Positions 9,910 to 19,497 of a stretch of 64,000 nt of DNA are shown one piece after another (position 1 is the first letter of the stretch; the number at the start of each line of letters is the position of its first letter). Both the position numbers and the translations under genes were made by a program. The notes below the pieces were generated by a model that was not told the DNA's origin, searched no databases, and worked only from the letters and a program-made list of their open reading frames with translations. Source of the stretch: Tremella fuciformis (taxonomy: Eukaryota; Basidiomycota; Tremellomycetes; Tremellales; Tremellaceae); assembly GCA_032768795.1 (NCBI GenBank), contig CP136492.1:186001-250000 (forward strand). Direction: 5' to 3'.

Positions 9910-9973
9910 GAGCGGGCCCCATGCAGCTCTTCTCCGCCACATCCTGCACCAGAGACGGAGTTAGGAAGGTGCT
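9910..9973 (+). repeat. B2 split direct repeat, 3' end of element 1
   Basis: 64 bp, identical to B1. It is separated from A2 by 73 bp and ends in GCT, the presumed crossover triplet. Confidence 0.92.
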
Positions 9974-10542
9974 GTTCTTTGTCTGCTGTTCCAGGCGTTG
10001 AGAAGACCACTTGGAGACGACTCAAGGCGGCGTCAATGTAGGACGCTAAGTGAATACAGCAGCTTCAGGAGCGATGTGGTCAACTCCTTGTCTAACTTTT
10101 AAGACGGTAAAGCTGCCCATTACGAGACGACCTCGTGTCGCTTCGAATCCAAGGCGTTCTATGGCTATTCGGCGGTTTCCCGTCTGCATCGGCACTCACC
10201 TGCCTTTGTCGGCTCACCCTGACATGAGAGGACAGTTCTGAACGCCGAACATGGCGCCGTGGGAGCTCGGCACGGATAATGAACAATGGCAAGAGCGGCA
10301 TGAGCCTGTACAGGAAATTCCATCAGGGCCCGAGACCGCCAATGCAAGTTAGGCAACTCAAGTGCACGGGCCGAATAGTACAGACATGGGTGACTGCCTC
10401 TAGAAACACCTCGTATCGTGAATATGACGGGAACTGCTTATCTCGTCAATTTAGGGGCCAATCCCAACAGCTAAAAAGCTCCCTCCGAAACTCGATAAAC
10501 ATTTGCAGCGTGAAGACCCTCAACAAGCAGGGCACAGCCGCA
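9974..10542. other. retroelement flank and array intergenic, no gene seen
   Basis: Host sequence between the retroelement and the next array gene. Only short unsupported frames are present. Confidence 0.4.
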
Positions 10543-10974
10543 CTATATTTGGGTCGGCGAATTCACGTCCATTTGCACCGTGTAACAGCCAGGCCAACTC
10601 TGCGATGCTTGATCCATGGCTGTCTGGAGGCTTTCTCTGAGCTCTCTCCGTAGTTGTCGATCAAGACTTCCGGTTCCGTCGACATATCTGTACCAGGCTT
10701 CCAGATTGGCTGAAGATCCCCCAAAGACACGTTCTAGTTCCGCACGGAGAGCGAGCAGGACGCGCCGAGCGCTCAATGAGCTCATCATAGGGTTCTGTGA
10801 CTCGATTGTAACGGTCGGATCCAGCCAGGTTTGCCCAGATTCATCTTGGTAGACACTTAAATTTACCCGGTAGTTTGCCACCCAGTTACCCGCGCGAATG
10901 GGGGTCGTGGCTCTGATGTTGATGGAGCGGACGCGAGTGCGAGACCGTCCTTGACGTGTTCTTCTTGACGACAT
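10543..10974 (-). CDS. array paralog, minimal single-domain form
   Basis: A 143-residue protein, the smallest clean example of the array unit. The start at 10974 (MSSRRTRQGRSRTRVR) is preferred over the ATG 39 nt upstream because it gives the Met-Ser start and is followed by a basic leader. Two strands come next (SINIRATTPI and NYRVNLSVYQDESG), then helix SARRVLLALRAELERVFGG, a connecting segment with AWYRYV, helix LRRELRESLQTAMDQASQ, then Trp and strand CYTVQMDV. This strand-strand-helix-helix-strand order matches the repeat unit of the larger members. No tail, signal peptide or membrane segment. A TTAAAAA stretch near 11060 could be its core promoter. Confidence 0.6.
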   Translation of the reverse strand: MSSRRTRQGRSRTRVRSINIRATTPIRAGNWVANYRVNLSVYQDESGQTWLDPTVTIESQNPMMSSLSARRVLLALRAELERVFGGSSANLEAWYRYVDGTGSLDRQLRRELRESLQTAMDQASQSWPGCYTVQMDVNSPTQI

Positions 10975-11381
10975 GGCGTGTTCAGCATCAAGCTTGGAGA
11001 GTGGAAGCGGCACACTACAACCCTGCAGCCAAGAGGCGAAGCTGAGGACCGTGACAGCCGTTTTTAAGAGTTTCTCCAGAGCGGTTTCTCAAATTGTGTC
11101 ACACTGCCTTCGTATGTCTTCAAAGGAAGGCTCCAACCACGCCGGTTCTCTAAGCATTCAAGAGCGCTCGAAAGATATAGGAAGTTGCTGAAAGTCCGAC
11201 GCTGCCGGGCGGGTGTGAGGCAACACTCGCTTATCTGCGTGGGACTGGTCACCATCGGTAACCGATGCATCAGGGGACATCCGTTGCTCCATAGGATAGA
11301 GTGCCTAATGCTCGTATCAAGGTCAATGAAAAGGACTTCAACAAGGCGCCCAAGGTGGGTTCTCTGGATGCTCTGTATGTA
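10975..11381. other. promoter side of array gene and Tc1 left flank
   Basis: Contains a TA-rich promoter-like stretch near 11060. Around 11300-11380 a short frame (PNARIKVNEKDFNKAPKVG) runs into the Tc1 insertion site and could be a remnant of a disrupted gene; it continues only about ten codons past the right end at 12757. Not strong enough to call. Confidence 0.35.
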
Positions 11382-11421
11382 CAGCTACCGAAGAAAGTCC
11401 TTGTCAACCCGACGCACGGAG
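11382..11421 (+). repeat. Tc1 left terminal inverted repeat
   Basis: 40 bp starting CAGCTACCGAAGAAAGTCC, the perfect reverse complement of 12715-12754, preceded by TA. Confidence 0.93.
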
Positions 11422-11500
11422 CCATGTTCCACAGCGCCGCACTCAGTGCTTTCACCTCATTTCCTCAAGTCATGCATGCATTTGGACTCTAAAACTTAGC

Positions 11501-12555
11501 CTACCACTTTGTGGAGCGCCCATGATTGTCAAGGACTGCCTGCACGCGGTGCTCCATTGTATCTATGACCTTGTCAATCACCATTTGGTCAATGTCATCC
11601 CATGCCTGCTGCACCTGCTGCCAGAGCCCCTCTCGCGTCGTTGCCTTGGGCATACACTTGCCGAGGCGTGACTTGACCATTGCCCAGATGTTCTCAATAG
11701 GATTCAGGTCGGGAGAAGAGGGCGGGTGGACCAGAAGGGCGATACCGCGATGCTGAAGCTCAGTCATGGTCGCTTTTGCTTTGTGGCATGGGGCATTGTC
11801 TTGAATGACAAGCACCTGCGAGCGTCAGCACAGCCCTCAAGCACTTGACTCACTTGTTCCTCTGCTGGTAGGGACGCCTGGAGCTGCTCAACATAGCCTT
11901 TGAGCACTGGGCCTACGACATGCTTGATGTAGACGCCAGCGTTCATGCCCCCTTCTGGAACAAGCACAAGAGGGAATTTCACCCCCTTGGCAATTGCCCC
12001 CCATACCATGATCGAGAAGCGTCCGGAGTAGAGCGTATGGTGTATATGCTGTGGCAGGAACTCCTCCCCAGCCCTACGAGTGGTGTAGGTTCGACCGTAG
12101 TTGATATTCTGGACCGACATCTCATCGGTGAAGATGCATCGACGCCAGACTTGGTCCAGATTGGCCTGACCCCAATCAATTCGCTTGGCGATCGTTGCAG
12201 GACGCAGGTATGGGCGCTTTCGAGCAATGCGACGGTGCAGACCGTTGGCGGCAGCAACCTTGTGAATGACTGGAGTCGAGACTTTGTATTCGGCGGCATA
12301 AGAAGCAAAAGTGCGTCGAGGGTTGTGTATCATGTCATGAATGATTCGGCGCTTGTCGCTCTTGGAAAGAGCTTCAGGTCGCCCAGATCGTGGAAGGTCG
12401 TAGTTTGTGCGGTTTTTCTTAAAGCGACGGATGGTGTACAAGACCGTCGAGACTGGCCACTGCAAGTGACGAGCAATTCGAGATGCTGTGAGGCCAGCCT
12501 TGAAGAGACCAATGACAGTACCACGCTTGGAGGGTGAGCGAGGTGTGAGAGTCAT
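11501..12555 (-). CDS. Tc1 DD34E transposase, one 38-bp intron
   Basis: Two exons, 12555-11854 and 11815-11501, encode 338 residues, the usual Tc1 length. The intron 11816-11853 starts GTGAGT, has CTGAC near its end and finishes CGCAG; removal joins Gln234 to Val235 in frame. Residues 1-120 form paired helix-turn-helix DNA-binding domains (LTASRIARHLQWPVSTV; SGRPEALSKSDKRRI). The catalytic triad is D144 in IFTDEMSV, D240 in IQDNAPCHK and E275 in PDLNPIENIW, with 34 residues between the last two. IMVWGAIAKG is also typical. Without splicing the reading frame ends after exon 1 plus 29 codons and lacks the second Asp and the Glu. Confidence 0.92.
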
Positions 12556-12714
12556 TGTGGGCGATGTGAGGCATGTAGCTTCGCACCGAGCCCCCTAAGT
12601 ACTTTCTGAAGACCTCTACCGTCGCTATGGACAGTGTGAGCAGCACAGCATTGTTGCTTGACTATGAAAACGACCTTTGCATAACCCCACTACAGTCCGG
12701 TTACCTGACAACGA

Positions 12715-12754
12715 CTCCGTGCGTCGGGTTGACAAGGACTTTCTTCGGTAGCTG
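12715..12754 (-). repeat. Tc1 right terminal inverted repeat
   Basis: 40 bp, the reverse complement of 11382-11421, followed by TA at 12755-12756. Confidence 0.93.
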
Positions 12755-12895
12755 TACGTCGCCGACAGGCTCGGTCGACGTCCCCCAAGTAGACTGACGG
12801 AGACCTCATGAGGCACGAGCGGAAACGAGACCGAGTATGCAATATACGCCGCATTTAAACCGTAGTCACAGATATCTGACCGGCATACTTGACTA

Positions 12896-13624
12896 TTAGG
12901 GGCACTCGTTCAGCGTCTGAGCGCGATCTTCCTCCTCCCAGATGGCATTCTCAGCTGATGTCATGTCTCTCCCCCGGGCAGTCCCGGCCATGACTAGAGT
13001 AAGGCCGGGGCACGCAACCCAACAATCTTGCCTCAATGTGCCCGCGTCAAGCATGCTCAACTGCTCCAAGGCAATCTCGCCCACGGTCATTGAGAACTCT
13101 TCTGGGAACTCCTTTTCGACCTCTTCCAACAAATCTTGTTCTTCTTCGAACGTGGACGTAAGTGAGACGGCGTTCAGCTTACCCTCCAGATCTTCCTCGG
13201 TCTTGTCAGTCCCTGCGAAGTCGCACGAAGCAACTAGTCGAGCACTGGCATGGCCCTGGCCGTTGAACGACACTTCGTAAGTTCGAGACCGATCCAATGA
13301 CTCAAGGTCGCTGTATGCCTGCCGCTGATGACCTTCAAGGTCGGTGAGGTGGTCCGCATAAACACACAACTGACTGTCTCCAGCCAGAAACTGAGCTCCC
13401 CAATTTGCAAACACACATTCTGCGGCATCCCAAAAGGTCCGGCGAGTGTTGGCGCCAAATTCGTGGATCGTAGGCTTATCGAATCGCTTGCAAGCTTCGG
13501 AGAGAGTCTCGGTTAGGGCTTGAACGGTGATCGCGTCCGATGTGTCCCTCGTTTGCAACGTCGCGCAGATGCGCTTGGTGTTAGAAGGATCGTCTTCAAT
13601 AAGCACGGTGAAGAGCTTGCTCAT
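12896..13624 (-). CDS. array paralog, two-unit form
   Basis: 242 residues. The start at 13624 (MSKLFTVLIEDDPSN) is chosen because the first beta strand follows at once and other members begin Met-Ser; the frame is open to an ATG at 13804. Unit 1 has strands KLFTVLIEDD and RICATLQT, helix TVQALTETLSEACKRFDKP, helix TFWDAAECVFANW and closing strand QLCVYAD. Unit 2 (from about residue 110) starts with RTYEVSFNGQG and strand ASARLVASCDF, followed by acidic helices. It ends in a Glu-rich tail. No targeting signal. It lies 141 bp beyond the Tc1 element's right end in the array orientation. Confidence 0.58.
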   Translation of the reverse strand: MSKLFTVLIEDDPSNTKRICATLQTRDTSDAITVQALTETLSEACKRFDKPTIHEFGANTRRTFWDAAECVFANWGAQFLAGDSQLCVYADHLTDLEGHQRQAYSDLESLDRSRTYEVSFNGQGHASARLVASCDFAGTDKTEEDLEGKLNAVSLTSTFEEEQDLLEEVEKEFPEEFSMTVGEIALEQLSMLDAGTLRQDCWVACPGLTLVMAGTARGRDMTSAENAIWEEEDRAQTLNECP

Positions 13625-14156
13625 CGCGCAAACAGTACAAAGTCGCTCTCTGTCGTACGAGTATACTCGACCCCTCAGAGAAAGGGGCAAGCGGATGGAC
13701 AGAAATGTTCTGCGAAGTTGTGCGGCTATGAAAAGACAGGTGCAAGGGAAAAGCCGCCCATTGAGGCCAAACGGGACTGGACTATCGTACACAAGCAATG
13801 GCAACGCAGCTGTTGCACTCCGACGCTGTGAAACGAGCTATGCACGAATGTATTGTGACTACCTTTGCAGAGAAACCTCCTGAGAGACCATCTGTTGATG
13901 TGTCACGCGATGACGTTCCCAACGTCCAGACCCTCCTTGAAAGGTCGAACTGACACAGCTGTCGCGTATGAGCTCCTCGGGGCTCTTTAGCAAAGGTCTG
14001 GACTCGGCAGGCGTGGACTGAGAACTGCGAGGCGATGCAACTCGTAGCGTGAAAAATGGAGAATGCATGCGTAAAGATGGTCGTGAAAGGGACGTTTGAG
14101 ATGTCAATATACTGCAGGTCCAGCGTGGTGCTTCACAACACAACGAAGACCTGAGA
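13625..14156. other. array intergenic, no gene seen
   Basis: Holds the presumed promoter of the gene starting at 13624 and the 3' flank of the gene ending at 14157. No supported frame. Confidence 0.4.
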
Positions 14157-14882
14157 CTACTGAGGGGCTGCTGAGCCGTTTGAAGATCCTGTGTTGGAAA
14201 GAGGCTGAACGGTCACTGAGATTCTGGAAAACCCACTCATAGGGGGGAGGTGCGGGAGATCCTCTCGTGCGCAAGCGAGGAGGGATTCTTCCACGTCTAC
14301 CGAGGCGGGACCTCCTTCGCCTAGGTAGGGGTACGAGCTCTGCCTGTCTTTCTCGGCTTTCCAAGCGGCCGTTTGGATGCGAAGACACTTCTCAAGATAC
14401 GAGCGTGCTCCTTCGAGCTCCGCGCAGGCGGATACGTCCTCAGCTTCCCTCAGCCCCCCGCACTCCACCGTCACATCGATCAGACAAGGGAACTCGGGAT
14501 TTCGTTTGGGGAAGATGATCAATTTGGCTTCTGGATTCCCAGCTGATGATAGCCGCTGCGAGACCGAGGTTTCGGTGGAGATTGAGCAAGCAGCGAAGTC
14601 CGCGGAAATGTGAGTGATTGGTTGACCGCCGGAGACGCTTTGAGGGAACGTGAGGTACTTAGTAACGAGCTGTAACATGCTGTGTGGGAAGATATATCCT
14701 CTCTCGAAAGCTAACCGTGCAGCATATCTTCTGACTACAGTTTGTAGGACTTTTTCCATCGTGTCCTTAGCAGAACCATTCTGCCTTGTTATCCAATGGC
14801 TTTTGTTCGAAAGATGTGTCTGGCTGGCTTGGCGCAGCTCATGATTGAGGAACCTTAAGTACTCGTTGTCCTTAGGGGACAT
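14157..14882 (-). CDS. array paralog, probably incomplete at its N-terminus
   Basis: A 241-codon frame beginning MSPKDNEYLRFLNHELRQ. It lacks the usual opening beta-hairpin and starts directly in helical sequence, so its first strand region is missing or lies in an unrecognised upstream exon (a Ser/Asn-rich frame is visible around 14960-15110). A helix with TMEKVLQTVVRRYAARLAF is followed by strand-like HISADFAACSI, then the second unit: strands EAKLIIFPKRNPEF and LIDVTVECG, helix ARSYLEKCLRIQTAAWKAEKD, a helix rich in Glu/Ala and strand FSRISVTVQPL. The second-unit layout matches neighbouring members. Confidence 0.45.
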   Translation of the reverse strand: MSPKDNEYLRFLNHELRQASQTHLSNKSHWITRQNGSAKDTMEKVLQTVVRRYAARLAFERGYIFPHSMLQLVTKYLTFPQSVSGGQPITHISADFAACSISTETSVSQRLSSAGNPEAKLIIFPKRNPEFPCLIDVTVECGGLREAEDVSACAELEGARSYLEKCLRIQTAAWKAEKDRQSSYPYLGEGGPASVDVEESLLACAREDLPHLPPMSGFSRISVTVQPLSNTGSSNGSAAPQ

Positions 14883-15535
14883 GCCCTTTGGCCACTCGGC
14901 TGAGGCCCACAGACTGATCTGTCGGGTTCATTCTTGTCGTCGTATCAGCTGATGATCAGGCTGGAACCTGAACAGTTCAGGTAGGGCCCGCAACTGAGTG
15001 GTGTCATTCGCAGGGCTCGACGCATGTCTTGCTCTGAGCTTGGGTCTGTGGCATTCGTGGACTGGGGAGGGCACTGAATATTGCTGTCAAGGGTGTCTTC
15101 ATCGTCCGAAGGGCTGGTCACCTCGTGTAAGTTCTGCTAGATTCCGACGATGATGCGCGATCGGCTCTCCAGTGGCGAAGTGAGGAATTAGCGTTAATGT
15201 GGGACTGCCGTGAGCGGAATTGCCTCTTTACAAAGAACATGGCTACTTCATATGGACGCAGGGGTTGGGAGGAGGCTGCATCAAGCGATGTCGCCTTGCG
15301 CACGAAGATACGTCTGCATTCCTTTCTCACTCGGCGATGACGCCGGTAGCACGTCACTGGCCAGCGGCTTGATGAAACTCCCGCCTCACGGGCGACGGAA
15401 AGATCATGATGAGGACTACGCGGCTGGCTGTGACGAGTCAGGGCTACAGGGAGACGAAACGCAAGGAGCCGATGGCGCTTCAAGCCATACCGAGTCTAGT
15501 GAAAAGACATCATGCCCACAAATGCTACGGTAGTA
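14883..15535. other. array intergenic, possible missing 5' exon
   Basis: Between two array genes. Minus-strand frames at 14960-15110 (Ser/Asn/Thr-rich) and 15118-15483 may be remnants of the N-terminal part of the gene at 14157-14882, but I found no convincing splice sites joining them. Confidence 0.3.
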
Positions 15536-16513
15536 TCAATCCTCCATCAAGAAAACTCCTGGCTGTTCACCGGCATCACCGGACGAGTAGAGCGTGTCCT
15601 CGTCTCCCGACATTTCGTCGAAGGGGTCGGTGTCATACGCCACATTTTCTTCGCCGTAGCCCAGGAAGGGAGACAGACCTGACCTTCGGAAAGAGACATT
15701 GGTGGCGTAGACAATGATCTCAGAGCGTTGGTATCCCTCCAAATGCTCGTCGAAAAGGTCAGCGATACTGTCTTCCACCTCTTCTACCAGCTCCTGGTAG
15801 ACAGGGATGCTGTTCTCCCGGGAAGCCCCAATGATCTCGGCCTTGCTCCAGCGGGCGGTCATATGCTGCAGGTATGTCTCCAGGTATGCCTCCACGTATT
15901 CGTCCCATCTCTGTTGCTCCCCGCAGGGTTCATGGCTACTCTTCAAGATGTGCACGGTGACCAAAATTAGATCGTCATTCACGTTGCTGTCACTTAGCTT
16001 CACCTGGAACGCGGATTGATGTCGTATATGTTCCGTACCGTGGAAACGAGAGCCCACCTCCGGTACGTTGACTACGCGGTGCTTGTGCGGAAAGGCGGTC
16101 GCATTGGCAATGGTCCCGTCATATCGTCTTCCGTCGAAAGTTACGCAATGAGTATCGATCTCCAGTTTGACTGGAGAGTCAAAGTGACCCATTGCATAAA
16201 GCTGGTCGGCAGCAAGTGAGCCTGCAAGGTTGTCGAGACGGGCCCAGGCGTCCACCATGACCGCCCCCTTGTTGTGATCTTGAGCAGTTTTCTTGTCCAG
16301 GAATGTACGACACGCGTCGGTGAGGCTTTGCTGGAGCTCGGCGCAATCTTGCTCGTATCGCTCGAGCTCCTTGTCCAGGTGCTCGGACTTCAGTCGGACC
16401 GTGACGCTGAATCGATCCTGGTCCTCAGAAGCATCAGCAAACCGGAGAGAGAACGTCGGCATCGCCTCATAGGCTTCTTCGCCGCTGGTGGAGCCATCCA
16501 TCCTACTCGTCAT
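15536..16513 (-). CDS. array paralog, two-unit form
   Basis: 325 residues, one of the clearest two-unit members. Unit 1 has strands MPTFSLRFADASEDQ and RFSVTVRLKS, helix LQQSLTDACRTFLDKK, helix VDAWARLDNLAGSLA and closing strand PVKLEIDTHCVTFDG. After a linker, unit 2 repeats the plan: AFQVKLSDSNV, LILVTVHILKSS, helix YLETYLQHMTARWSKAEI, helix ELVEEVEDSIADLFDEH and strand EIIVYATNVSFRR. The phrase TARWSKAEI is shared in degenerate form with the next members (A.W.K..I). The acidic C-terminus has Asp/Glu clusters. No signal peptide. The function is not inferable from sequence. Confidence 0.62.
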   Translation of the reverse strand: MTSRMDGSTSGEEAYEAMPTFSLRFADASEDQDRFSVTVRLKSEHLDKELERYEQDCAELQQSLTDACRTFLDKKTAQDHNKGAVMVDAWARLDNLAGSLAADQLYAMGHFDSPVKLEIDTHCVTFDGRRYDGTIANATAFPHKHRVVNVPEVGSRFHGTEHIRHQSAFQVKLSDSNVNDDLILVTVHILKSSHEPCGEQQRWDEYVEAYLETYLQHMTARWSKAEIIGASRENSIPVYQELVEEVEDSIADLFDEHLEGYQRSEIIVYATNVSFRRSGLSPFLGYGEENVAYDTDPFDEMSGDEDTLYSSGDAGEQPGVFLMED

Positions 16514-17140
16514 GATGGATGGGCGTTATTACGCCTGTGTAGATATGAGGAATGCCTCGGATCGATGAGACGAATACGCCTTGAGACTTTCCAATTATCT
16601 AAATCAGGTCGCCAGCTCTGCAAGTTCTAGGATGGGTGCGGTCATGCCCGAGACTGTAGCACGCCTGATCACGTCACCGTCCTTTCTGTTTGAGGTGAGC
16701 GATGTGATGGGAACGTGCTTCATCATCCCCATGTTGAAACGCCCACCAGCGAGACCAGTGATATTGATATTGAGTGTTTTATAACCCCTACAAGTGAGTG
16801 AGCGGTCTCAAGACGCATCGATCTTCTTGCACAGCCACTCGAGCGAACCTCATGTTCTGATGAGAACCAAACATGTCAAAATGTGGAATGAGCTACATGT
16901 TGAAACAGGTTTTGCATCGCTCGCAAGCGTCAGCCCACGAGTCTCAGCGCGTCGCCAAAGGGCAGGGAGCACCGGCGAGAAATTGGAAGGACAGGACGAA
17001 GTTATGTCCCGCGGCCACTGGGACATTCTGTCCGCCAGCGCAGATCTTGGTCCATATATGCTTGTTAAAGTGGTGCCGAGAAACGGTACAGTAAACATAG
17101 GTTGGGGAAAGACTGCCGGACGGTTTAGTTGCTCGACTGT
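16514..17140. other. array intergenic, promoter-like TA box
   Basis: Contains a TTTTATAACCCC stretch near 16780 that reads as a TATA-like box toward the gene starting at 16513. No coding frame is supported. Confidence 0.35.
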
Positions 17141-17986
17141 TCACCCGCTTTGGCTCTCCGTCCGTCTCTTAATGAGGAGGGAACAATCGATGATATCACC
17201 GACATCCTCGGGAAAGGTCACATCCGAAGCATCGGCGCGAATGTCTCTTTGAGCATACCTTCGATAACAGGGCCATTCGCGTAATGTCATACTGGCCGCT
17301 TGTCTCAGGTGATAATCAAGCGTGGCAGTGGCGGTCTGTCCCCACTGACGTGCGAGATGCTGGATACTGGGCTTCTCCCACCGGCGTATGACGCTCCTCA
17401 GAGCGTCTTGTACTGTGAATCTCGCGGCTTCCACCTCCATCTCCTGGTCATAGTGCGAGTCCTGTTTGTCCGTGATAGTGGTGACATCAACGTCTATCGA
17501 GTCCAGTCTCGATGGACTGTCGAATGCCCTGATGTTGAAAATTGGTTTGGCGGAAGCGGGACTATCGATGGCGTGCGCATCGTGGGAACGAGAATCACTC
17601 CCGTATATTCCGCGAAACGAGATGTTCCTCGAATAGGAGCGCACTTGATCCTCGTTCACCTTGTAGGGGGCATTCTCCAGGAGCTGTAGAGCCACCCGCT
17701 TCGACGCCTCTCCCCAGCCGGTCGGGCTCTCGTCCAAATCGGCTTGGACTGCTAGACTGGCCATTTCGGCTTTGGAGAGTACAGTCTGGGTGAGTCGACC
17801 GAGATATGACTCCAGGTCTTGGCGAGCCTGGCCATGAGTGGGATGAACGGCGCTCCCGGTGTCCAAAACGACACTGACATTGAAATTGTTCTTATTGGTG
17901 GGATCGTCGGAGAAGACGAGCGTAAAGACCGGGATGCTGGTGTCTGAGGACGTACGAGAGTCACTCTCACAGCTCATATTGGACAC
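17141..17986 (-). CDS. array paralog, two-unit form
   Basis: 281 residues beginning MSNMSCESDSRTSSDTS. Unit 1 has IPVFTLVFSDDPTNK, strand NNFNVSVVLDTG, helix DLESYLGRLTQTVLSKAEM, helix EASKRVALQLLENAPY and closing strand VRSYSRNISFRG. Unit 2 (from about residue 135) has KPIFNIRAFDSPSR, strand IDVDVTTITD, helix VQDALRSVIRRWEKPSIQHLA, helix LDYHLRQAASM, then Trp/Tyr and the strand DIRADASDVTFPE. The two halves can be laid over each other, so the gene arose by internal duplication of the array unit. The Ser-rich leader is the only N-terminal feature. Confidence 0.63.
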   Translation of the reverse strand: MSNMSCESDSRTSSDTSIPVFTLVFSDDPTNKNNFNVSVVLDTGSAVHPTHGQARQDLESYLGRLTQTVLSKAEMASLAVQADLDESPTGWGEASKRVALQLLENAPYKVNEDQVRSYSRNISFRGIYGSDSRSHDAHAIDSPASAKPIFNIRAFDSPSRLDSIDVDVTTITDKQDSHYDQEMEVEAARFTVQDALRSVIRRWEKPSIQHLARQWGQTATATLDYHLRQAASMTLREWPCYRRYAQRDIRADASDVTFPEDVGDIIDCSLLIKRRTESQSG

Positions 17987-18564
17987 TGGGTGCGTTGGTG
18001 CGAGGGCGCTTCGAGACGGATCTTCTGTGTGCCTCGAGTACAGGACTTTTTTGATCCGAATATTCCGCTCATATCATCTGCTCTACAGCTCATGTCGCCG
18101 ACAGATGCGGGGCTTCAAAGGAGAGTCTGCTGATGCGACAATATCTGCTGCGCGCGATGTTTCATCTAATTTCCTACGTGGTCTGATCATCCATGTCTCT
18201 CCCTTTCGCCCATTATAAACCCACCAAGAAGCCGGTAACAGCAGATGCACGTTCGCATTCAGGACATGTTTTACTGTTGCAGCGGGAAATTGGCCGGGTC
18301 GGTGTCGTGTCTTGCGCATAAAGCGCTACATCCAAGATCACGTCACACTCTGGAGGATACATGCATGTGTAGAGCTCTCTAGGCCAAGTTATTATATATA
18401 GCAAATCCAGGCGGAGGGGAAACGCCACTACTCGTACTAGAAGGTGTATATACGGCCGGGAGTCATGATTGTAGGAGACAGAAACCAGAAGTTCACCAGT
18501 CGGTGCGCCGCCACGAAGCACACCATGGCTGGTCCCCTGACTTGACTCTGACCCTACCACTGGT
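17987..18564. other. array intergenic, TA-rich promoter-like patches
   Basis: Contains ATTATAAACCC near 18212 and TTATTATATATAGC near 18390. The upstream neighbour ends at 18565. No coding frame is supported. Confidence 0.4.
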
Positions 18565-19497
18565 CTACAGGGAGATAAATTCTTGCTCAGTCGAACTGGG
18601 CGCCTGTGTGGGCGGATCCCAATGATCGTAGAGTACATTTTTCTCTCCTAAGAAGCGTGATCGGGGCCCTGTGACGAAATCGTCTTCGAGTCTCCCTCTG
18701 ATCCGAAGTTCAGCGGTGTCGATCAGAAAGGCGAAAGAGGAGTTTGGGCGGATGAAACTAAGCAGTCGATTCACCTGCGAGCAAGCTAGTTGTCTCATAA
18801 CGTCGTGTGGCGAACACCCGATCAATCTGTCTTGACGCACAGCCCCGGCTTTGGTTACCGTCTGCACCCATTCTTGTAGCTCAGTGTCGAGAGATTCACG
18901 AATGATTGGGAGCTCTTGCATCGTCGCGGGGGAAGGGTCAATTCCAAATTCACGTAGCTTGACACTGACAGTCATTTCCCGAATTTCCGTCGGGTCGTCC
19001 GCAATCGACACTTTAAAGGACGGTATTGGAAGAGTGTACGTCTCCAGTGACTGGTTCAGGCTCGTCTGGGGGGAATAGGCACTCAGTGAGGTCCCCGTTC
19101 TCGAGTCGAAGGCTGCAGGAACGGTCGTGTTCGCATGGGTGATACTAGCCTGACTTGACGTCGGACTCGCTATTTGGTAGTCTTTACACTCGATGTCAAA
19201 GGTGAACGGAGGCTTGTAAGAATGATAGACCCCGGACTCCAACACAAGGGGGCTGGCGAAGGTGCGGATCGCTTCGTGAAAAGAGTTTGTCCCATGGAGT
19301 TTTGCATAGTCCTCGATCCATCGTCTCTGAACACCCTTTGGCAGGCTATCGACACCCCAGGGGGCCGGGGGGCAGATGACCTTACCTGCCCGCTCGATTC
19401 CCAGGCCGCCTTTAAAGCGGAGGCATTCGTGGTAGACAGGATGGTCAGTTACGGTGATGACCAAGAACTGCTGGTCTACAGATGTTTCTGAGGACAT
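18565..19497 (-). CDS. array paralog, two-unit form
   Basis: 310 residues starting MSSETSVDQQFLVITVTDHP, so a strand is near the N-terminus. Unit 1 is diverged: hydrophobic strand, helix SFHEAIRTFASPLVL and strand PFTFDIECKD. A Ser/Thr-rich linker (about residues 115-160) leads to the better-conserved unit 2: PSFKVSIADDPTEI, strand MTVSVKLREFG, helix ESLDTELQEWVQTVTKAG, helix QLACSQVNRLLSFI and strand TAELRIRGRLEDDF. A TATATATATAC stretch at about 19608 lies 110 bp upstream of the start and is a plausible TATA region. No signal peptide. Confidence 0.6.
   Translation of the reverse strand: MSSETSVDQQFLVITVTDHPVYHECLRFKGGLGIERAGKVICPPAPWGVDSLPKGVQRRWIEDYAKLHGTNSFHEAIRTFASPLVLESGVYHSYKPPFTFDIECKDYQIASPTSSQASITHANTTVPAAFDSRTGTSLSAYSPQTSLNQSLETYTLPIPSFKVSIADDPTEIREMTVSVKLREFGIDPSPATMQELPIIRESLDTELQEWVQTVTKAGAVRQDRLIGCSPHDVMRQLACSQVNRLLSFIRPNSSFAFLIDTAELRIRGRLEDDFVTGPRSRFLGEKNVLYDHWDPPTQAPSSTEQEFISL

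Larger units (their letters stand above)
5046..9973 (+). mobile_element. complete Ngaro-like (DIRS order) tyrosine-recombinase retroelement
   Basis: A 4.93-kb element with three open frames (Gag-like, reverse transcriptase/RNase H, tyrosine recombinase) and the split direct repeat layout A1-ORFs-B1-A2-B2. A1 (5046-5160) and A2 (9722-9836) are identical over 115 bp; B1 (9661-9724) and B2 (9910-9973) are identical over 64 bp. B1 and A2 share three bases, GCT, which are also the bases at the two outer ends: the layout expected when a circular intermediate is joined by the recombinase. DIRS-order elements lack integrase and normally make no target duplication, and none is seen. Identical repeats and open frames argue for recent activity. 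The layout fits Ngaro or PAT; Ngaro is favoured because Ngaro is known in basidiomycetes and I see no methyltransferase segment. Confidence 0.9.
11382..12754 (-). mobile_element. complete Tc1-type DNA transposon
   Basis: A 1373-bp element with 40-bp terminal inverted repeats (11382-11421 and 12715-12754), flanked on both sides by the target dinucleotide TA (11380-11381 and 12755-12756). It carries one transposase gene on the minus strand. Inverted repeats, TA duplication and the DD34E transposase agree with the Tc1 branch of the IS630-Tc1-mariner superfamily. The transposase is intact if one 38-bp intron is removed, so the copy may be autonomous. Confidence 0.93.

Noticed and set aside
9661..9973. 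Tandem duplication at the 3' end of element 1
   Set aside because: The interleaved A and B copies with a three-base overlap are the expected split direct repeats, not a random duplication.
11300..11380. Gene disrupted by the Tc1 insertion
   Set aside because: The frame entering the insertion continues only about ten codons on the other side and has no domain.
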